A stretch of 33,897 bases of DNA from Sphingobium sp. (lineage in GTDB: Bacteria > Pseudomonadota > Alphaproteobacteria > Sphingomonadales > Sphingomonadaceae), in assembly GCA_022652485.1 (NCBI GenBank), contig JALCRK010000038.1, positions 1 to 33,897 on the forward strand, given 5' to 3'. The notes beneath the pieces are model-generated. The model worked only from the letters and a program-made list of their open reading frames with translations, was not told where the DNA came from and did not search any database. Position 1 is the stretch's first letter, and each line of letters opens with the position of its first letter. Shown here in pieces: positions 1 to 8,183 of this stretch. Both the position numbers and the translations under genes were made by a program.

Positions 1-427
1 CCATTAAAACGGCTTTTTCGTCGGCCCGACGCTGTTCGATCATGTGACGACCGACATGACCTCCTACAAGGAGGAGATCTTCGGCCCCGTGCTCCAGATG
101 GTCCGCGCCAAGAATTTCGAGGAGGCGCTCGCGCTGCCGAGCAAGCATCAATATGGCAATGGCGTGGCGATCTTCACCCGCAACGGCCATGCCGCGCGCG
201 AGTTCGCCGCGCGGGTGAACGTCGGCATGGTCGGCATCAACGTGCCGATCCCGGTGCCGGTCGCCTATCATAGCTTCGGCGGCTGGAAGCGGTCGGCATT
301 TGGCGACACCAACCAGCACGGCATGGAGGGTGTCAAGTTCTGGACCAAGGTCAAGACCGTCACCGTCCGCTGGCCGGATGGCGGCGGCGACGGGAGCAAC
401 GCCTTTGTTATTCCCACGATGGGCTGA
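1..427 (+). CDS. mmsA: Methylmalonate-semialdehyde dehydrogenase, C-terminal part
   Basis: This is the C-terminal end of a CoA-acylating (methyl)malonate-semialdehyde dehydrogenase, which converts methylmalonate semialdehyde to propionyl-CoA in valine degradation. The readable frame shows [16 protein letters not shown], then [43 protein letters not shown] and a C-terminal [13 protein letters not shown], all characteristic of this family. The 5' part lies outside the window. In the coding frame, bases 5-7 read TAA where the family usually has Glu (H-E-N-G-F-F), so either the window edge carries an error or the gene has a nonsense codon. It is the first gene of a run of valine-catabolism genes and ends 12 bp before the acyl-CoA dehydrogenase. 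Confidence 0.9.
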
Positions 428-439
428 TAGGCTGCGCGC

Positions 440-1582
440 ATGAGCCAGTTTGATCTTACCGAAGACCAGCTCGCCATTCAGGAAATGGCGCGCCGGTTCA
501 CTGCCGATGCCATTACGCCGTATGCCGCCGAGTGGGATGAAAAGCACCATTTCCCCCGCGATGTGGTGAAGGCAGCGGCAGAGCTGGGCTTTGGTGGCAT
601 CTACGTTTCCGAGGAAGGCGGGGGCATCGGCCTCGGCCGACTGGAAGCGGCGCTGATCATGGAGGCGATGGCCTATGGCTGCCCGTCCACGTCGGCGTTC
701 ATCTCGATCCACAACATGGCCGCATGGATGATCGACGCCTATGGCGACATGGACGTCCGGTCGCGCTATCTCGCCGATCTCGTATCGGGCGAACGGCTGG
801 CGAGCTATTGCCTGACGGAGCCGTCTTCCGGATCGGACGCGGCTGCGTTGCGGACCAAGGCTGTGCGGGAGGGCGATGACTATGTCGTCACCGGCGCGAA
901 GCAGTTCATCTCCGGCGGCGGAGAGAACGAGGTTTATGTCACGATGGTTCGCACCGGCGAGGACGGGCCGAAAGGCATCTCCTGCCTCGTGATCGAGAAG
1001 GACATGCCGGGCGTCAGCTTCGGCGCGCAGGAACGCAAGCTCGGCTGGCACTCTCAGCCGACAGCCCAGCTGATGCTGGATGGCGTCCGCGTACCCGTCG
1101 CCAATCGGCTGGGCGCCGAGGGAGACGGCTTCAGGATCGCGATGGCGGGGCTGGATGGCGGGCGGCTCAACATTGGCGCCTGCTCATTGGGCGGCGCGCA
1201 GCGGGCGCTGGATGAGACCATAACCTATGTCAAGGACCGCAAGCAGTTCGGCCAGGCGATCGCGGAATTTCAGAATACCCAGTTCAAGCTGGCCGATATG
1301 GCGACAGAGCTGGAGGCAGCGCGCGCGCTGCTCTATCTCGCCGCCGTGAAAGTGACCGGCGGTGCTGGCGACAAGACCCGTTTCGCCGCGATGGCCAAGC
1401 GTTTCGCCACGGACACGGGATCTGCGGTGGTCGACCGCGCGCTTCAGTTGCACGGTGGCTATGGCTATCTGATGGACTATCCGATCGAGCGCATCTGGCG
1501 CGACCTGCGTGTCCACCGGATTCTCGAGGGGACCAACGAAGTCATGAAGATGATCATCGGCAGGGACTTGCTGCGTCAATGA
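440..1582 (+). CDS. Isobutyryl-CoA dehydrogenase (acyl-CoA dehydrogenase family)
   Basis: A 380-residue acyl-CoA dehydrogenase of normal family length. It oxidises a short branched acyl-CoA using FAD and passes electrons to ETF. Visible landmarks are the N-terminal helical domain, the flavin/substrate segment YCLTEPSSGSDAAALRTKA (about residues 127-145), the QFISGGGENEVYV segment, the C-terminal FAD segment LQLHGGYGYLMDYPIERIWRD, and EGTNE near the end, which supplies the catalytic glutamate. The substrate is inferred from context: the next genes are 3-hydroxyisobutyryl-CoA hydrolase and 3-hydroxyisobutyrate dehydrogenase, so isobutyryl-CoA (valine pathway) is most likely. The stop overlaps the next start (ATGA), indicating translational coupling. 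Confidence 0.92.
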   Translation: MSQFDLTEDQLAIQEMARRFTADAITPYAAEWDEKHHFPRDVVKAAAELGFGGIYVSEEGGGIGLGRLEAALIMEAMAYGCPSTSAFISIHNMAAWMIDAYGDMDVRSRYLADLVSGERLASYCLTEPSSGSDAAALRTKAVREGDDYVVTGAKQFISGGGENEVYVTMVRTGEDGPKGISCLVIEKDMPGVSFGAQERKLGWHSQPTAQLMLDGVRVPVANRLGAEGDGFRIAMAGLDGGRLNIGACSLGGAQRALDETITYVKDRKQFGQAIAEFQNTQFKLADMATELEAARALLYLAAVKVTGGAGDKTRFAAMAKRFATDTGSAVVDRALQLHGGYGYLMDYPIERIWRDLRVHRILEGTNEVMKMIIGRDLLRQ

Positions 1583-2646
1583 CGGAAGACGTGCTTGTCA
1601 GGCGCGAAGGATCCGCCGGAATCCTCTCGCTCAACCGCCCCAAGGCGATCCACGCACTGACGCTGGATATGGTGCGCGCCATGACAACGGCGCTGCTCGC
1701 ATGGCGGGATGACCCGGAGGTCCGGGCCGTTATCATCGATCATGCCGCCGCGCCGGACGGCGACCCTAAATTGTCCCGCGGCTTCTGCGCCGGGGGAGAT
1801 ATTGCCTTCCTGCGCAACTCCGCGCTCAACGACGACGGCGTTTCAGGCCGCAAGTTCTTTCATGAGGAATATCAGCTCAACCACCTGATCTTCACATATG
1901 CAAAGCCCGTGGTCGCCTTCATGGACGGTATCACGATGGGCGGCGGCGTCGGGATCAGCCAGCCCGCGCGCTTCCATGTCGCGACAGAGAACACGCGCTA
2001 TGCCATGCCGGAGTCGGGCATTGGGCTGTTTCCTGATGTCGGCGGCGGCTGGTATCTCTCCCGCCTCGCCGGGCGCATAGGGCAGTTTCTGGCGCTCACC
2101 GGCGCGCGCTTCGATGGTGCCGAATGCAAATGGGCAGGCCTCGCGACCCATTACCTGCCGGGCGAGACACTCGCCGAGGCCAAGCGCCGGATCGCTGCGG
2201 GAGAGGAGCCGGGGTTAGCTCTGTCCGCCCTCGCGGTTACTCCGCCGGAGCCAAAGATCGCCGCCCACGCCGCCGACATCGCCCGGCATTTCGCGTCGGA
2301 CAGGCTCGAAGACATCCTCGCCAGCCTGCAAGCCGATGGTGGCGAATGGGCGGCAGCCCAGCTCGCACTGCTGCGCACCAAGAGCCCGCAGACCTGCAAG
2401 GTCGCGCTGCGCCAGTTGCACGACAGCCTCGCCTGCACCGATTTCGCCGCCAACATGGCAATGGAGTATCGTATCGCCAGCCGCGTGCTTACCCGGCCCG
2501 ATTTCGCGGAGGGCGTGCGCGCGGTGATCGTCGATAAGGACAATGCGCCGCAATGGAACCCGGCAACTGCGGCGGAGGTGAGCGACGCGCTGATCGACAG
2601 CATCTTCGCGCCGCTGCCCGCCAACGAGGAATGGGCGCCGCTTTAA
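1579..2646 (+). CDS. 3-hydroxyisobutyryl-CoA hydrolase (enoyl-CoA hydratase/isomerase fold)
   Basis: A 355-residue crotonase-fold protein, longer than simple enoyl-CoA hydratases (about 260) and matching the HIBCH subfamily length. It hydrolyses 3-hydroxyisobutyryl-CoA to free 3-hydroxyisobutyrate. Oxyanion-hole segments are SRGFCAGGDIAFLR and GITMGGGVGIS. The segment YAMPESGIGLFPDVGGGWYLSRL contains the Glu and Asp expected for the hydrolase, as opposed to a hydratase. It begins with an ATGA overlap with the acyl-CoA dehydrogenase and is followed 29 bp later by mmsB. A generic enoyl-CoA hydratase annotation is possible, but the sequence motif and neighbours favour HIBCH. Confidence 0.9.
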   Translation: MTEDVLVRREGSAGILSLNRPKAIHALTLDMVRAMTTALLAWRDDPEVRAVIIDHAAAPDGDPKLSRGFCAGGDIAFLRNSALNDDGVSGRKFFHEEYQLNHLIFTYAKPVVAFMDGITMGGGVGISQPARFHVATENTRYAMPESGIGLFPDVGGGWYLSRLAGRIGQFLALTGARFDGAECKWAGLATHYLPGETLAEAKRRIAAGEEPGLALSALAVTPPEPKIAAHAADIARHFASDRLEDILASLQADGGEWAAAQLALLRTKSPQTCKVALRQLHDSLACTDFAANMAMEYRIASRVLTRPDFAEGVRAVIVDKDNAPQWNPATAAEVSDALIDSIFAPLPANEEWAPL

Positions 2647-2675
2647 GCGCGCGCGATTGGGAAGAGGAAGCTGAC

Positions 2676-3545
2676 ATGAAAATAGCATTCATTGGCCTCG
2701 GCAACATGGGCGGCGGCATGGCCGCCAATCTGGTGAAGGCGGGCCATGAGGTCCATGCGTTCGATCTTTCGGCGGACGCCGCCACGCGCGCACAGGACAA
2801 TGGCTGCACCGTGTTCCCCACCGTGCGCGAGGCCGTCGCGGGCGTGGATGCCGTCGTTTCGATGCTTCCCAACGGCAGGATCGTCGAGAGCGTCTATACC
2901 GCCGACGTGATCGGACACGCGCCCTCCGGCGCGCTGCTGCTGGACTGCTCGACAATCGACGTCGATACCGCACGCAAGGTGGCCTCAGCGGCAGAGGCAG
3001 CCGGTTATGAGATGGTCGACGCGCCTGTGTCCGGGGGTATCGCTGCCGCCAACGGCGGTACGCTCACCTTCATGGTCGGCGGCCCGGACGCGGCGTTCGC
3101 GCGCGCCGAACCGATCCTCGCGGCGATGGGCAAGGCGGTAATCCATGCGGGCGCGTCCGGCGCGGGGCAGGCGGCGAAGATCTGCAACAACATGTTGCTC
3201 GGCGCATCGATGGTCGCGACCTGCGAGACGTTCAGGCTGGCGGAAAAGCTGGGCCTCGATCTCCAGACCTTCTATGATATTTCCTCCAAGGCGTCGGGGC
3301 AGAACTGGTCGATGACCAGCTATTGCCCGGTTCCCGGTGTTGGGCCGCAAAGCCCGGCGGACAATGGCTATCAGGGCGGTTTCGCTTCCGCACTGATGCT
3401 GAAGGATCTGCGCCTCGCGATGGAGGCCGCCCAGTCAGTCGGCGCACAGGTGCCGATGGGCGAGAAGGCCGAGGCGCTCTATGCCAGCCTCGCCGAAGCG
3501 GGCGAAGGCGGACGGGATTTCTCGTACATCATCAAGACGCTGTAA
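2676..3545 (+). CDS. mmsB: 3-hydroxyisobutyrate dehydrogenase
   Basis: A 289-residue beta-hydroxyacid dehydrogenase that oxidises 3-hydroxyisobutyrate to methylmalonate semialdehyde with NAD+, the substrate for the upstream mmsA product. The N-terminal Rossmann motif is IAFIGLGNMGGGMAANL. The substrate-binding segment DAPVSGGIAAANGGTLTFMVGG and the catalytic-lysine segment GQAAKICNNMLLG are both present. The frame is open further upstream, but the start at 2676 is chosen because it places the Rossmann strand at residue 2 as in the family and has GGAAG just before it (GAGGAAGCTGACATG). Last gene of the operon; it converges on modC with only 3 bp between the stops. Confidence 0.95.
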   Translation: MKIAFIGLGNMGGGMAANLVKAGHEVHAFDLSADAATRAQDNGCTVFPTVREAVAGVDAVVSMLPNGRIVESVYTADVIGHAPSGALLLDCSTIDVDTARKVASAAEAAGYEMVDAPVSGGIAAANGGTLTFMVGGPDAAFARAEPILAAMGKAVIHAGASGAGQAAKICNNMLLGASMVATCETFRLAEKLGLDLQTFYDISSKASGQNWSMTSYCPVPGVGPQSPADNGYQGGFASALMLKDLRLAMEAAQSVGAQVPMGEKAEALYASLAEAGEGGRDFSYIIKTL

Positions 3546-3548
3546 CGA

Positions 3549-4175
3549 CTACTCTCCGATCAGCACGATGCTGGACGCCAGCCGGTCGACCTCCGCCCGG
3601 TCATGGCTGACATAGAGGATCGGCAGCTTCATCTCGTCGCGGATCGCCTCGATCACACGCAGGATCTCCTCGCGCCGTGCCCGGTCGAGCGAGGCGAGCG
3701 GTTCGTCCATCAGCAGGAAGCGCGCCCCGCTCAGCAGCGCCCGGCCGATCGCCACCCGCTGCGCCTCGCCACCCGAGAGAGTCGCGGGCCAGCGATCGAG
3801 CAGATGCCCGATGCCGAGGAACTCGACCGCATGATCGAGCGACATCCAGCGGTCTTCGGGGCGGGCGAGATGATGGCCGTAGAGCAGGTTGCCGCGTACC
3901 CGCCGGTGCGGAAACAGCCGCGCATCCTGAAACACATAGCCCAGCCTGCGGTGCTCCGGCGGCAGGCTGACTCCGGTCGCGCTGTCGAACAGCAACGTGC
4001 CATCGACGCGGATGCTGCCCCGGTCCGGGCGCATCAGCCCGGCGATCATGTTGAGCACGCTGGTCTTGCCCGCCCCCGATGGCCCGAACAGCGCGGTGAT
4101 CCCGCCTTCCGCTTCGAACCGGGCGGCAATATGGGTATCACCCAGCTGGCGCTCGACATCGACGCTAAAGGACAT
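3549..4175 (-). CDS. modC: Molybdate ABC transporter ATP-binding protein (short form)
   Basis: ATPase subunit of the molybdate importer, peripheral on the cytoplasmic face. Walker A is GPSGAGKT, the ABC signature is LSGGEAQRVAIGRALL, Walker B is RFLLMDEPLASLD and the H-loop is YVSHDRAEVDR. The protein ends right after the nucleotide-binding domain at about 208 residues. Classical ModC is about 350 residues and has a C-terminal TOBE/Mop molybdate-binding domain, which is absent here. The start at 4175 is preferred over the ATG at 4196 because it overlaps the modB stop by 11 bp and has GAGGCGAAAGG upstream. Assignment as ModC rests on modB and modA immediately upstream. Confidence 0.9.
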   Translation of the reverse strand: MSFSVDVERQLGDTHIAARFEAEGGITALFGPSGAGKTSVLNMIAGLMRPDRGSIRVDGTLLFDSATGVSLPPEHRRLGYVFQDARLFPHRRVRGNLLYGHHLARPEDRWMSLDHAVEFLGIGHLLDRWPATLSGGEAQRVAIGRALLSGARFLLMDEPLASLDRARREEILRVIEAIRDEMKLPILYVSHDRAEVDRLASSIVLIGE

Positions 4176-4854
4176 GGGCGCGGCCTTTCGCCTCATGAAA
4201 CCGCCGTGCCAGCAACTCGGACAACACCAGCGCGCCCAGCGACAGCGCCACGGAAATCAGCGCGAGGCGCGTTACCGCCGCTTCGCTGCCCGGCATCTGC
4301 AACGCGGAATAAATTGCGATGGGCAGCGTCTGCGTCTCACCCGGGATGTTGGAGACAAAGGTGATGGTCGCGCCAAACTCGCCCAACGAGCGCGCGAACC
4401 CCAGCACCGCGCCCGCGAAAATGCCTGGCAGGCTCAAGGGCAAAGTGACCGTCCAGAACACCCGCAATGGGCTGGCGCCCAGAGTGCGCGCCGCGCTCTC
4501 CAGCCGCCGGTCCACCGCCTCGATCGACAGGCGCATCGCCCGCACCATAAGGGGCAGCGCCATGATCGCGGCGGCAAGTGCCGCGCCGGTCCAGCGGAAC
4601 ATGAAGGTGAAACCCAGATGATCGTTGAGGAGCCTCCCCACCGGCCCATTATTCCCAAACGCCAGCAGCAACAGCCAGCCGGTGACGACCGGGGGCAGTA
4701 CCAGTGGCAGGGCGACGAGCGCGTCGAGCAGCATCTTGCCCGGAAAGCGCCCACGCGCCAGCGCCCACGCGAGCAGGAATGCGAACGGCATGGTCCCGAT
4801 CACCGCGACGCCGCTCACCTTGAGCGACAAGAGAACGATCCCGCCGATGTCCAC
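4165..4854 (-). CDS. modB: Molybdate ABC transporter permease
   Basis: A 229-residue inner-membrane permease of the molybdate importer, matching ModB length. Several hydrophobic segments are visible, beginning with GIVLLSLKVSGVAVIGTMPFAFLLAWALA. The ATPase-coupling loop is RTLGASPLRVFWTVTLPLSLPGIFAGAVLGFARSLGEFGATI, the EAA-loop region typical of ModB/CysT permeases. The frame is open far upstream (through modA in another frame), so the start is set at the GTG at 4854, which lies 10 nt after the modA stop, with GGAG between them (TAGGAGCCAAGGCGTGG). The 3' end overlaps modC, so translation of the three genes is probably coupled. Confidence 0.9.
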   Translation of the reverse strand: MDIGGIVLLSLKVSGVAVIGTMPFAFLLAWALARGRFPGKMLLDALVALPLVLPPVVTGWLLLLAFGNNGPVGRLLNDHLGFTFMFRWTGAALAAAIMALPLMVRAMRLSIEAVDRRLESAARTLGASPLRVFWTVTLPLSLPGIFAGAVLGFARSLGEFGATITFVSNIPGETQTLPIAIYSALQMPGSEAAVTRLALISVALSLGALVLSELLARRFHEAKGRAHVL

Positions 4855-4864
4855 GCCTTGGCTC

Positions 4865-5644
4865 CTATTTGGCCACGAAGCCATAGCGGGCGAAGATCGC
4901 CTTGCCCTGCCGCGAGACCAGGAAGCGGCGGAACGCTTCCGCCTCGCCATTGGCCGACGCTTTGAGCCGCGCGATCGGATAGGTGATCGGCGAGTGGCTG
5001 TTCGCGGGGAAGACGCCGACGACCCGCACCTTGCCGGATGCCCGCGCATCGGTGGCATAAACGATGCCCAGCGGCGCTTCGCCTCGCTCGACCAGCGCCA
5101 GCGCCGCGCGGACATTCTCCGCCCGGGCGACTTTGGCCGAAATGCTGGCCCAAACACCGAGCTTCTCCAGCGCAGCCTTGCCATATTTGCCTGCGGGCAC
5201 CGCGTCCGGGTCGGCCATCGCCAGCCTGCCGCTACCCAGCGCGCGGGCCAGCGGAAAGCCGGGCCGGATCGCCAGCGACACCGGGCGCGCGGCGGGAGCG
5301 ATCAGCACAAGCCGGTTGGCAAGCACCGAGACGCGCGTGCGGGGCGCGAGCAGGCCTTTCGTATCCAGATACTCCATCCATTGCTCATCCGCCGAGATGA
5401 AGAGATCGGCGGGAGCGCCCGCCTCTACCTGCCGCGCCAGCGCGGACGAGGCCGCGAAGGAGAGGACCGGCCGCGCATGACCCTGCGCGGCCCAGCTATC
5501 GGCGGCGGCGGTGAGCGATTCCTGCAGGCTGGAGGCAGCGAGCACCAATGGGCCATTGGCTGCGGCCGCGACGGACATGCCTGCCGCGAACATCAGCATG
5601 GCAGCCAGCGCAAAAGCCCACCACTGCTTCAAACCTCGGATCAT
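4865..5644 (-). CDS. modA: Molybdate ABC transporter substrate-binding protein
   Basis: Periplasmic molybdate-binding protein of about 259 residues. A signal peptide (RGLKQWW then AFALAAMLMFAAGMSVAAAA) is followed by the mature start PLVLAASSLQESLTAAAD. The segments SFAASSALARQVEAGAPADLFISAD and LAMADPDAVPAGKYGKAALEKLG are typical ModA ligand-pocket and lobe motifs. The start at 5644 is preferred over the ATG at 5659 because GGAG lies about 9 nt upstream of it, whereas the 5659 ATG has none well placed. A palindromic TATA-rich site lies directly upstream (see Mo-box entry). First gene of modABC. Confidence 0.9.
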   Translation of the reverse strand: MIRGLKQWWAFALAAMLMFAAGMSVAAAANGPLVLAASSLQESLTAAADSWAAQGHARPVLSFAASSALARQVEAGAPADLFISADEQWMEYLDTKGLLAPRTRVSVLANRLVLIAPAARPVSLAIRPGFPLARALGSGRLAMADPDAVPAGKYGKAALEKLGVWASISAKVARAENVRAALALVERGEAPLGIVYATDARASGKVRVVGVFPANSHSPITYPIARLKASANGEAEAFRRFLVSRQGKAIFARYGFVAK

Positions 5645-5659
5645 CCAGAATCGCTCCAT

Positions 5660-5686
5660 CCCTATATATAGCGAGATATAACGATC
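5660..5686 (-). promoter_or_regulatory. Putative Mo-box (ModE-type operator) at the modA promoter
   Basis: On the minus strand the site reads CGTTATAT, CTCGC, then TATATATAG, a TATA-rich imperfect palindrome in the modA leader, 16 to 40 bp before the start codon. It resembles the CGNTATAT-type half-sites bound by molybdate-loaded ModE. TTGCAT lies upstream and TATATC falls inside the site at about 15 bp spacing, so the site could occlude the -10 region. Similarity was judged by eye; no modE gene lies in this window. Confidence 0.5.
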
Positions 5687-5714
5687 GTAGATGCGATGCA
5701 AAGCGGCTTTTCGT

Positions 5715-6200
5715 TCAGCGCAGGTGGGCGCTGTTCCGCATATGCGCGTGGGTGATCGCGACAGCGAGCGCGTCCGCCGCATCCGCCCCCGCAATCTTCG
5801 CGCCGGGCAGCAGCCGCAGGACCATTGCGTGCACCTGTTCCTTGCTCGCGTTGCCGACGCCGACGACTGATTTCTTCACGAGCCGCGCGGCATATTCTCC
5901 CACCTCGATCCCGGCACGCGCGGCGTTCAGCAGCACGACGCCCCGCGCCTGCCCCAATTTAAGCGTCGATTGCGGATTGGCGTTGACGAACACCTCCTCC
6001 ACCGCTGCGCCATCGGGCTTGTGCGCAAGGATAAGGTCGGTGAGAGCGGCATCGAGCGCAAGCAGCCGCGCGGGCAAGGGCTGCGCCGCATCCGTCTTGA
6101 TCTGCCCGTTGGCTAGGTGCGACAGGCGGTTGCCGTCCGCCGTGATCAGCCCCCAGCCGGTGGTGCCGAGGCCGGGATCGAGGCCGAGGATCAGCGGCAT
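5715..6200 (-). CDS. ruvC: Holliday junction resolvase RuvC
   Basis: Crossover junction endonuclease of 161 residues, typical RuvC length, which cleaves Holliday junctions during recombinational repair. The N-terminal [15 protein letters not shown] carries the first catalytic Asp. [22 protein letters not shown] carries the catalytic Glu and the conserved loop. [16 protein letters not shown] and the C-terminal [14 protein letters not shown] supply the remaining acidic residues and the terminal His. The start lies 1 bp after the stop of the upstream DUF3147 gene, so it is the distal gene of a yebC-DUF3147-ruvC operon, a variation on the common yebC-ruvC pairing. Confidence 0.97.
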   Translation of the reverse strand: MPLILGLDPGLGTTGWGLITADGNRLSHLANGQIKTDAAQPLPARLLALDAALTDLILAHKPDGAAVEEVFVNANPQSTLKLGQARGVVLLNAARAGIEVGEYAARLVKKSVVGVGNASKEQVHAMVLRLLPGAKIAGADAADALAVAITHAHMRNSAHLR

Positions 6201-6201
6201 G

Positions 6202-6552
6202 TCAGATGGGAAGGCCGATGCGGCGGCCTAGCCAGAGCATCAGGAAATTAAGCAGGATGGTGAGGCCGCAGCCAGCCATCAAAGCAAACCAGAGAGAAAT
6301 GCCTTGTCGCAATAGGAAAGGGATCAGCAGGAACATCGGCAGCGAGGGCAGCACATACCAGAAGGTCGCCTCCGCATGTCGCGCCATATTTTCGCTATCC
6401 GGTCGCCCCAGCCACAGCAATGTCATCCCCAGCACCGAAATCAGCGGGAGCGATGCGACCAGCGCCGCCACGGCGGGCGCGCGTTTGCCGATTTCCGCAA
6501 TGGCCGCAATCAGCACACCCGAAAGGAGCGCTTTGGCGACCAGGGGCCACAT
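6202..6552 (-). CDS. DUF3147 / GlpM-like small membrane protein
   Basis: A 116-residue integral membrane protein with about four hydrophobic segments: [59 protein letters not shown] and [22 protein letters not shown]. Size and pattern fit the DUF3147 family, whose function is not established. The start at 6552 is chosen because its ATG shares one base with the yebC stop (TGATG); the frame is open further upstream into yebC. It sits between yebC and ruvC with almost no spacing and is therefore cotranscribed with them, although no functional link to recombination is evident. Confidence 0.8.
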   Translation of the reverse strand: MWPLVAKALLSGVLIAAIAEIGKRAPAVAALVASLPLISVLGMTLLWLGRPDSENMARHAEATFWYVLPSLPMFLLIPFLLRQGISLWFALMAGCGLTILLNFLMLWLGRRIGLPI

Positions 6553-7295
6553 CACCCCAGCTTCTCCATCACGGCGTCGGAGATGTCGTAATTGCCCCAC
6601 ACGGTCTGCACGTCGTCATCGTCTTCCAGCGTGTCGATCATCTTCATCAGCGTCGCGGCATTGGCCTCGTCCACTTCCACCACGGTCTGCGGCTTCCACG
6701 CGAGCTTGGCGCTGTCTGCCGCGCCGAGAGACGCTTCGAGCGCCTTGGCGACCTCGTGCAGCGCATCCATCGCGGTCCAGATCGAGTGGCCGTCCTCGGA
6801 GGATTCCACATCCTCCGCGCCCGCCTCGATCGCGGCTTCGAGCACCTTCTCCTCATCCCCCACGCTCGCGGGATATTCAATGAGGCCCATGCGGTCAAAG
6901 CCGTGGCTCACCGCGCCCGACGCGCCGAGGTTGCCGCCGTTCTTGCTGAACGCCGTGCGCACATTCGTCGCGGTGCGGTTGCGGTTGTCGGTCAGCGCCT
7001 CGACGATGATCGCGATGCCGCCGGGGCCATAGCCCTCATAGCGCACTTCCTCGTAATTCTCCGCGTCGCCCTTCGATGCCTTGTCGATCGCGCGCTGGAT
7101 ATTGTCCTTGGGCATGGACTGTGCCTTGGCGGCGTTGACCGCGAGGCGCAGGCGCGGGTTCATGTCCGGATCGGGCATCCCCATCTTCGCCGCGACGGTG
7201 ATTTCGCGGCTGAGCTTGGAAAACATGGCAGAGCGCTTCTTGTCCTGCGCGCCCTTGCGGTGCATGATGTTCTTGAATTTGCTATGGCCTGCCAC
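6552..7295 (-). CDS. yebC: YebC/PmpR/TACO1 family protein
   Basis: A 247-residue YebC family protein, full length. The N-terminus [21 protein letters not shown] is nearly invariant in the family. [32 protein letters not shown] and [23 protein letters not shown] follow in the expected order, and the C-terminal third is acidic ([15 protein letters not shown]). YebC proteins were long annotated as DNA-binding regulators and more recently linked to translation of difficult peptide stretches, like mitochondrial TACO1. First gene of the operon with DUF3147 and ruvC. Its leader carries several strong hairpins, described separately. Confidence 0.96.
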   Translation of the reverse strand: MAGHSKFKNIMHRKGAQDKKRSAMFSKLSREITVAAKMGMPDPDMNPRLRLAVNAAKAQSMPKDNIQRAIDKASKGDAENYEEVRYEGYGPGGIAIIVEALTDNRNRTATNVRTAFSKNGGNLGASGAVSHGFDRMGLIEYPASVGDEEKVLEAAIEAGAEDVESSEDGHSIWTAMDALHEVAKALEASLGAADSAKLAWKPQTVVEVDEANAATLMKMIDTLEDDDDVQTVWGNYDISDAVMEKLG

Positions 7296-7352
7296 GGCCT
7301 GCTCCCTTGATGATATGCGGATATGCTGCGCTCTCTAGCGAGCGCGCTTGTG

Positions 7353-7369
7353 TCCCGCAAGTTGCGGGA
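7353..7369. repeat. Short palindrome in the yebC leader
   Basis: TCCCGCAA, one G, TTGCGGGA: 8-bp arms around a single base. It lies between the long inverted repeat and the yebC start and has no T-run on either strand. It may form a small hairpin in the yebC leader transcript. Confidence 0.5.
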
Positions 7370-7380
7370 GCTGTTTTGTG

Positions 7381-7465
7381 CGGCACCAGCCCACTCCCCC
7401 TCCCAACCGCCCGATAGCATATTGCAGAATATCGGGCGGTTGGGAGGGGGAGTGGGCTGGTGCCG
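7381..7465. repeat. 36-bp perfect inverted repeat (long hairpin)
   Basis: Arms at 7381-7416 and 7430-7465 are perfect reverse complements, separated by a 13-nt loop. The arms are pyrimidine-rich on one strand (CCACTCCCCCTCCC) and purine-rich on the other. The element lies between the ybjQ-like gene and yebC, which are transcribed in the same direction. Neither side has a run of T after the stem, so a simple intrinsic terminator is unlikely. A palindromic interspersed repeat or a small non-autonomous element is more plausible. Confidence 0.85.
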
Positions 7466-7470
7466 TCCAT

Positions 7471-7500
7471 CCGAAACGCAGCGTAAGCTGCCTGTTTCGG
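7471..7500. repeat. Hairpin just downstream of the ybjQ-like gene
   Basis: CCGAAAC-GCAGC, loop GTAA, GCTGC-CT-GTTTCGG: 12 bp of pairing with a 2-nt bulge, starting 9 bp after the stop codon of the minus-strand ybjQ-like gene. No U-tract follows on the minus strand. It could be a 3' stabilising hairpin or part of a terminator region together with the adjacent long inverted repeat. Confidence 0.5.
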
Positions 7501-7508
7501 ATCAAAAG

Positions 7509-7877
7509 TCAGACCGTAACTGCGGTCCCCGTCGCAGAGACCATCAGCATCGAGCCGTTGCTGCCCAGCACCTCATAATCGAGATCGACGCCGACCACGG
7601 CATTGGCCCCCAGCTCCGCCGCGCGCAGCCGCATCTCGCCCAGCGCCTGCTCGCGCGCGCTCTGCAGCACATTCTCATAGGATGAAGCCCGCCCGCCGAC
7701 GATGTCGCGGATGCCGGCGAACAGATCACGGAAGATATTGGCGCCGACAATCACCTCGCCCGTCACGATGCCGTGATAATGCTTGGCCGGGCGGCCTTCG
7801 ACCGTAGGCGTGGTGGTGACGATCATCTCGCTGCCCATGCCGGAAGGGGCCGAGCCCCAGGGGGATTGTTGCGCCAT
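7509..7877 (-). CDS. YbjQ / UPF0145 family protein
   Basis: A 122-residue protein of the YbjQ (UPF0145, 'heavy-metal-binding') family, full length. The family core is visible: [79 protein letters not shown] and a C-terminal [11 protein letters not shown]. Members form small oligomers; their role is not well established. The start at 7877 is supported by a strong AAGGAGGA about 6 nt upstream. The first 17 residues are a low-conservation extension relative to shorter members, and an internal Met at the TTTPTVEG segment is an alternative start. Confidence 0.9.
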   Translation of the reverse strand: MAQQSPWGSAPSGMGSEMIVTTTPTVEGRPAKHYHGIVTGEVIVGANIFRDLFAGIRDIVGGRASSYENVLQSAREQALGEMRLRAAELGANAVVGVDLDYEVLGSNGSMLMVSATGTAVTV

Positions 7878-7904
7878 ATCCTGTCCTCCTTATTCGAGGC
7901 CGCC

Positions 7905-8147
7905 TTATTCGAGACCAAGCGCGGCCTTGTACGTTTCCAGCAGCGCCTCGGCCTCCTGCCGCACATGCTTCTCCAGCTTGCGCAGGCGCACGATCTGCCG
8001 CATCGTCTTCACATCATAGCCGGTCGCCTTGGCCTCACCATAGACATCCTTGATGTCGTCCGCGATGCCCTTTTTCTCTTCCTCCAGCCGCTCGATGCGC
8101 TCGATGAAAAGGCGCAGTTGGTCGGCGGCTACATTGCCCTCGCTCAT
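7905..8147 (-). CDS. gapR: GapR family nucleoid protein (DUF2312)
   Basis: An 80-residue DUF2312 protein. The family member GapR in Caulobacter binds overtwisted AT-rich DNA ahead of polymerases and assists topoisomerases. Characteristic segments are [48 protein letters not shown], a long coiled-coil-forming helix region, and a short C-terminal helical tail. The stop codon region is duplicated: the CCTCGAATAAGG motif occurs twice, 14 bp apart, just after the end. It is encoded on the same strand as the ybjQ-like gene 27 bp downstream and the DUF1244 gene upstream. Confidence 0.95.
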   Translation of the reverse strand: MSEGNVAADQLRLFIERIERLEEEKKGIADDIKDVYGEAKATGYDVKTMRQIVRLRKLEKHVRQEAEALLETYKAALGLE

Positions 8148-8183
8148 GGGGTCTCCTTATGGTGAATCAGGTGGGCGAGACCC

